Positions 60,136-64,000 of a stretch of 64,000 nt of DNA are shown piece by piece. The notes beneath the pieces are model-generated. The model made no database searches. It saw only the letters and a program-made list of their open reading frames with translations, and was not told the DNA's origin. The stretch spans positions 179,370 to 243,369 of the forward strand of contig CALSMU010000013.1 of assembly GCA_943787535.1 (NCBI GenBank), given 5' to 3'. Both the position numbers and the translations under genes were made by a program. Positions within the stretch are counted from its first letter, which is position 1. Every line of letters starts with the position of its first letter. This DNA is from an uncultured Flavobacteriales bacterium. GTDB taxonomy: Bacteria > Bacteroidota > Bacteroidia > Flavobacteriales_D > Parvicellaceae.

Positions 60136-61656
60136 ATGTACGTAGATAATGTAAAAGATATCATTCATTTATTGAATAACGATGATAAAAAAGAGTTTAG
60201 ATCTTTTATTAATCGTCAGAGAAGTAGAAAGAATCGAAAGGATTTAGAGCTATTTGAAATTTTGTGTGAAACGGAATCTTATCCAGCAAAAGAAATAGTA
60301 AAGCGACTCTATGACGATTTAAAAATGAATGCATATCACTCTGTTCGAAAACGCTTGTTGAAGCATTTAACAGATTTTATTATTGTTAAACGAATTGATG
60401 AGGATACAACATCATCATCTTCAATAATGGGGTTGCTAACATTGTCTAGGTTTTTATTTGAAAATGATAACGATAGGTTAGGTTGGATATACTTAATTAA
60501 AAGTGAACAATTGGCCATTAATAATGAGCAATTTGATTTATTGGATAATATTTTGAATGTTCAAATAGAAAATGCAAATAGTGATTATGCTCCTAAGATT
60601 GATCAAATTATTGAAAAATGGAAGACTAATAAAAGCTTGGCGGATGAAGACGAACGTGCAAATATTGCTAATGCAATATTACAAATTAAATTAGATGAGT
60701 ATCGTTTGCAAGGTAAACCTATTGAAATACAGAAAGAGGTAACGAAAGTGATGTATGAATATGATTTGTACAATGCAGCATTAGAAAGACCGAAAATCAT
60801 CCATAATTTATTAGCAATTGTCAGAGGTTCTGTTCTCGCGAAAAAAGAATATTATAAATTCGAGCCTCTGGTTATAGAGAGCTTTAATCAAATTGAAAAT
60901 AGTGTTGGTTTTAAGAAAAAAGATCATTTCTATAAACTAAATATATTGTACATGATAGCACATATCTTGTATCGAAATAAAAAATTTAAGGAGTCTTTAG
61001 AGTATTTGATGTTATTTAAAAAGGATATAGCAAAGTATGCTAAATCTTATTCTCGTAAATTTTACCCTAGGTATTTATTGCTATACGCTACTGTTCAGAA
61101 TATAGAAGGTAACGTTGAAGAATCTATACGTATTATAGAAAAAGCACTTACTGAGCATCAAAATATTCTTTCAATCCAAGATGTCTTGAATATGAAAATC
61201 AATTTGGGAGTCTATTATTTTGAGCTTGAAAAATATAAAGAATCAAATAAGATTATTTATTCGATTGAAAATAGTGATAAATGGTTGGAGAAAAAAATAG
61301 GTAAAGAATGGATTTTACGTAAGAATTTAGGAGAGATATTAAATTTGTATGAAAGAGGCAATGTCGAAATTGCAATGAGTCGAATAAAGTCATTTGAGAA
61401 ACAACATGAGTCATTGCTCAAAATGCCTATTTACAATAGAGTAGGTTCGTTTATTGACTTTATTAAAGTATGCATAGACAAACCTTATTGGGTATCTTCC
61501 AAAGAGTTTAATGCGCATGTCGATCGCACTTTGAAGCGCTGGCCTATAGATCAAGAAGATTTGATAGCCTCTTCTTTTTATTGTTGGCTTAAAGCTAAAA
61601 TGCTGAAGAAGCCTTTTTATTATGTAATGGTAGAAACTTTACAGGGAAGATTGTAA
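60136..61656 (+). CDS. hypothetical protein with TPR-like helical repeats
   Basis: Long ORF with coherent codon usage; helical repeat pattern; no family recognised. Confidence 0.7.
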   Translation: MYVDNVKDIIHLLNNDDKKEFRSFINRQRSRKNRKDLELFEILCETESYPAKEIVKRLYDDLKMNAYHSVRKRLLKHLTDFIIVKRIDEDTTSSSSIMGLLTLSRFLFENDNDRLGWIYLIKSEQLAINNEQFDLLDNILNVQIENANSDYAPKIDQIIEKWKTNKSLADEDERANIANAILQIKLDEYRLQGKPIEIQKEVTKVMYEYDLYNAALERPKIIHNLLAIVRGSVLAKKEYYKFEPLVIESFNQIENSVGFKKKDHFYKLNILYMIAHILYRNKKFKESLEYLMLFKKDIAKYAKSYSRKFYPRYLLLYATVQNIEGNVEESIRIIEKALTEHQNILSIQDVLNMKINLGVYYFELEKYKESNKIIYSIENSDKWLEKKIGKEWILRKNLGEILNLYERGNVEIAMSRIKSFEKQHESLLKMPIYNRVGSFIDFIKVCIDKPYWVSSKEFNAHVDRTLKRWPIDQEDLIASSFYCWLKAKMLKKPFYYVMVETLQGRL

Positions 61657-61659
61657 TGA

Positions 61660-62367
61660 TTAACCCATTGAGTGATAAACGCTTTGAACGTCTTCATCAT
61701 CTTCAAATTTTTCCAGTAATTTTTCAACTTCAGCTTCTTGTTCTTCTGATAGTTTGGTAGTATTATTTGGTATTCTTTCAAACCCTGATGACAGAATTTC
61801 ATATTTTTTATTTTCAAGCTCTTTCTGGAGTGATCCGAAATTTTCGAAAGAACCATAAATCATTATATTTTCATCATCTTCAAATACATCTTCAGCACCA
61901 TAATCAATCAATTCAAATTCTAATTCTTCCAAATCGATTTCACCTTTAGGAATGCTAAAGTGACAATTTTTTTCAAACATGAATTCCACAGATCCCGATG
62001 TACCCATACTACCTCCGTTATGCGTGAAATAATTGCGCATACTTGCTACTGTCCTGTTGTTGTTATCTGTTGCTGTTTCTATTAAAATAGCAATTCCATA
62101 GGGACCGTAACCTTCAAATAAAATTTCTTTATAGTCGGAAGTGTCTTTATCGGTAGCCTTTTTTATGGCTCTTTCAACATTTTCCTTTGGCATGTTGGCA
62201 GTCTTTGCATTTTGCATCACTGCTCGCAATCTGGCGTTTGTTTCGGGATCCGATCCACCTTCTTTAACGGCAATTACGATGTCTTTTCCGATTTTAGTAA
62301 ACGTTTTGGCCATTTTAGACCACCTTTTCATTTTTCTTGCTTTTCTAAACTCAAACGCTCTTCCCAT
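61660..62367 (-). CDS. YebC/PmpR family DNA-binding regulatory protein
   Basis: MGRAFEFRKARKMKRWSKMAKTFTKIGKDIVIAVKEGGSDPETNARLRAVMQNAKTANMPKENVERAIKKA. Confidence 0.95.
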   Translation of the reverse strand: MGRAFEFRKARKMKRWSKMAKTFTKIGKDIVIAVKEGGSDPETNARLRAVMQNAKTANMPKENVERAIKKATDKDTSDYKEILFEGYGPYGIAILIETATDNNNRTVASMRNYFTHNGGSMGTSGSVEFMFEKNCHFSIPKGEIDLEELEFELIDYGAEDVFEDDENIMIYGSFENFGSLQKELENKKYEILSSGFERIPNNTTKLSEEQEAEVEKLLEKFEDDEDVQSVYHSMG

Positions 62368-62420
62368 TTCTAAATTCTTGAATAAACTTAAATTTGATAT
62401 GAGACAAATATAAAAAAATG

Positions 62421-63200
62421 CTAGCTAAAAATGATAAGGCCTAAAAGAATTCCTCCAATAATGAGAAATATATTTTTAACCTTATCTTTATTGTTATGGT
62501 ACTCCTCGAAAATAAGTAATGTAGTAATGTGTAGTAACATTCCTGATGTAATTGCCAGTAAGTTCACACTTAAAAAATTAAACCAGTTTTGGTCTTGTAA
62601 AAAGATGCCTGCAAGGCCTCCAAGAGGGCTCATAAAAGCAAAAGTGAAAAATAATATCAGCGCGGTAGATTTTTTAATTTTTGCTGAAATAAAGAAAAGC
62701 ATCAAAACAATTGCAACTGGTATTTTATGTGAAACTATTGCCCAGAAAAAAATAGAAGAGAATGCACCTTGAGAAGCATGAGCATGTGTATGACCATGGT
62801 GCTGAAAGTCATCAATAATGAATAGAGGTATTCCTTCGATAAATGCATGCGCGCACAATCCAAAGAAAAGCGTGTAAATAACCTTATTAGAAACATCGAA
62901 CCCTTCTTTATGGCTATGCTCATGTCCGTGAACGTGTCCATGCTCTACACCCCTTGAGAATAATTCTAATATAATTTGAATTAAAAAACCCACCAATAGA
63001 TATACGCCTAAGTTGGGAGCGGTATTCGCAAATAACTCGGGTAAAATATGAATGCATATTAGACTTAATACAAAAGAAACACCAATAGTTGTTACGTATT
63101 GTTTTATTTTGGAGAAGAAACTATCAAATAGCAGCGTCAGTATTCCAGCTAAAGAAACACTTCCAAATAAAACAATCATTACTAGCCAACTATCCATCAT
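62421..63200 (-). CDS. ZIP family metal transporter
   Basis: Eight-TM pattern, His-rich loop VEHGHVHGHEHSHKEG, FGLCAHAFIEGIPL. Confidence 0.88.
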   Translation of the reverse strand: MMDSWLVMIVLFGSVSLAGILTLLFDSFFSKIKQYVTTIGVSFVLSLICIHILPELFANTAPNLGVYLLVGFLIQIILELFSRGVEHGHVHGHEHSHKEGFDVSNKVIYTLFFGLCAHAFIEGIPLFIIDDFQHHGHTHAHASQGAFSSIFFWAIVSHKIPVAIVLMLFFISAKIKKSTALILFFTFAFMSPLGGLAGIFLQDQNWFNFLSVNLLAITSGMLLHITTLLIFEEYHNNKDKVKNIFLIIGGILLGLIIFS

Positions 63201-63916
63201 TTTCTCCCTACAATTATCAATCTATCAGAAACCTCTCGGTCAAATGGGTTTAAATTGTAATCGCCAAAGATAGAATCTATTTTCAAATTTGTTTGCGAAA
63301 TCAAAGATTGAAAATCTTCCGGAAATAACGCTTGTACTTTTTCGGTAAAATGAAAATCTTTTTCCTTATCGGTAAAATCAATGGTTTTTACAATATTTCC
63401 GTTTTCATAAGCACGTTTTAATCGAAAATTAATCTGGTCGATAAATTTTATTTCTTCATTAACAAGATTACGAATAACTTTATTTGTATTCATGAAGTCG
63501 ATAACAAACACTCCGTTTTTTTTTAACATGTTTTCTATCGCCTTTAGAACTTTTATATTTTCGGTTGATTCGAAATATCCAAAGCTCGTGAATAAATTGA
63601 AAATGGCATCAAATTGATTTTCGCAAAATGATTTCCGCATATCTCTTACTTCAAAGCGAAGGTTGGTATTATTGAATTTTTTCGCAAAAGCAATACTTTT
63701 TGGAGATAAGTCAACCCCCATAGTTTTAAATCCTATTTTATTTAAAAATATTGAATGCCTTCCTTTTCCACATGCCAAATCTAGAATGTTTGACTTCAAA
63801 TCAAGTTGAAGATTAGTAATTAAATTAGTGATAAATTGCTCTGCTTCATCATCATCTCTATTTTTATAAAGCTTATGATAATATTCAGAGTCAAACCAAG
63901 TTTCAAACCATTCCAT
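63197..63916 (-). CDS. class I SAM-dependent methyltransferase
   Basis: NILDLACGKGRHSIFLNKIGFKTMGVDLSP, FDAIFNLFTSFGYF. Confidence 0.93.
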   Translation of the reverse strand: MEWFETWFDSEYYHKLYKNRDDDEAEQFITNLITNLQLDLKSNILDLACGKGRHSIFLNKIGFKTMGVDLSPKSIAFAKKFNNTNLRFEVRDMRKSFCENQFDAIFNLFTSFGYFESTENIKVLKAIENMLKKNGVFVIDFMNTNKVIRNLVNEEIKFIDQINFRLKRAYENGNIVKTIDFTDKEKDFHFTEKVQALFPEDFQSLISQTNLKIDSIFGDYNLNPFDREVSDRLIIVGRK

Positions 63917-64000
63917 CGCAATAATGTTTAAAAGGCAAATATATCTCTTTAAGAATAATAAGTTGAAATTTTGATTTTCAATTTATTTTCTGCCTTCAAA

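Noticed and set aside
1-64000. tRNA/rRNA genes, transposases, phage or known anti-phage defence systems
   Set aside because: None recognised on reading the intergenic gaps and ORF translations; a tRNAscan/Infernal and DefenseFinder run would be needed to exclude small or cryptic ones

Overview
AT-rich Bacteroidota (Flavobacteriales-like) chromosomal segment. About 48 protein-coding genes are supported. No rRNA, tRNA, CRISPR array, transposase or prophage was recognised. The core content is housekeeping: argS, purL, lgt, mtaB, trmD-rplS, nth, a phoH-like gene, a DEAD-box helicase, a cysteine desulfurase, a yebC-like gene, and a complete MoxR/DUF58/BatA-E aerotolerance-type operon. The accessory content is mainly type IX secretion (T9SS) surface proteins. 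The most interesting loci are: (1) a small operon at 35.5-38.9 kb with an MbnP-like lipoprotein and an MbnH/MauG-like di-haem peroxidase, a beta-barrel-like protein and a short Cys/His-motif protein, which is a candidate copper-handling system with predicted tryptophan modification; (2) a two-gene cassette at 53.9-59.0 kb with a small T9SS-sorted protein and a 1553-aa collagen-like fibre protein carrying a ~1.48 kb, 18-bp-periodic Gly-X-Y array with no Lys/Arg; (3) a decayed 3' remnant of a TIGR02117/DUF2459 gene that, with the intact copy, flanks this cassette; (4) a HYR-repeat T9SS type-B adhesin split from its secretion domain by an apparent +1 frameshift, next to its PorP/SprF-like partner; (5) -7 promoter elements placed 4-5 nt before start codons, suggesting leaderless mRNAs; (6) a 42-aa small ORF missing from the supplied ORF track. 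All calls come from reading motifs and translations; no database search was run.
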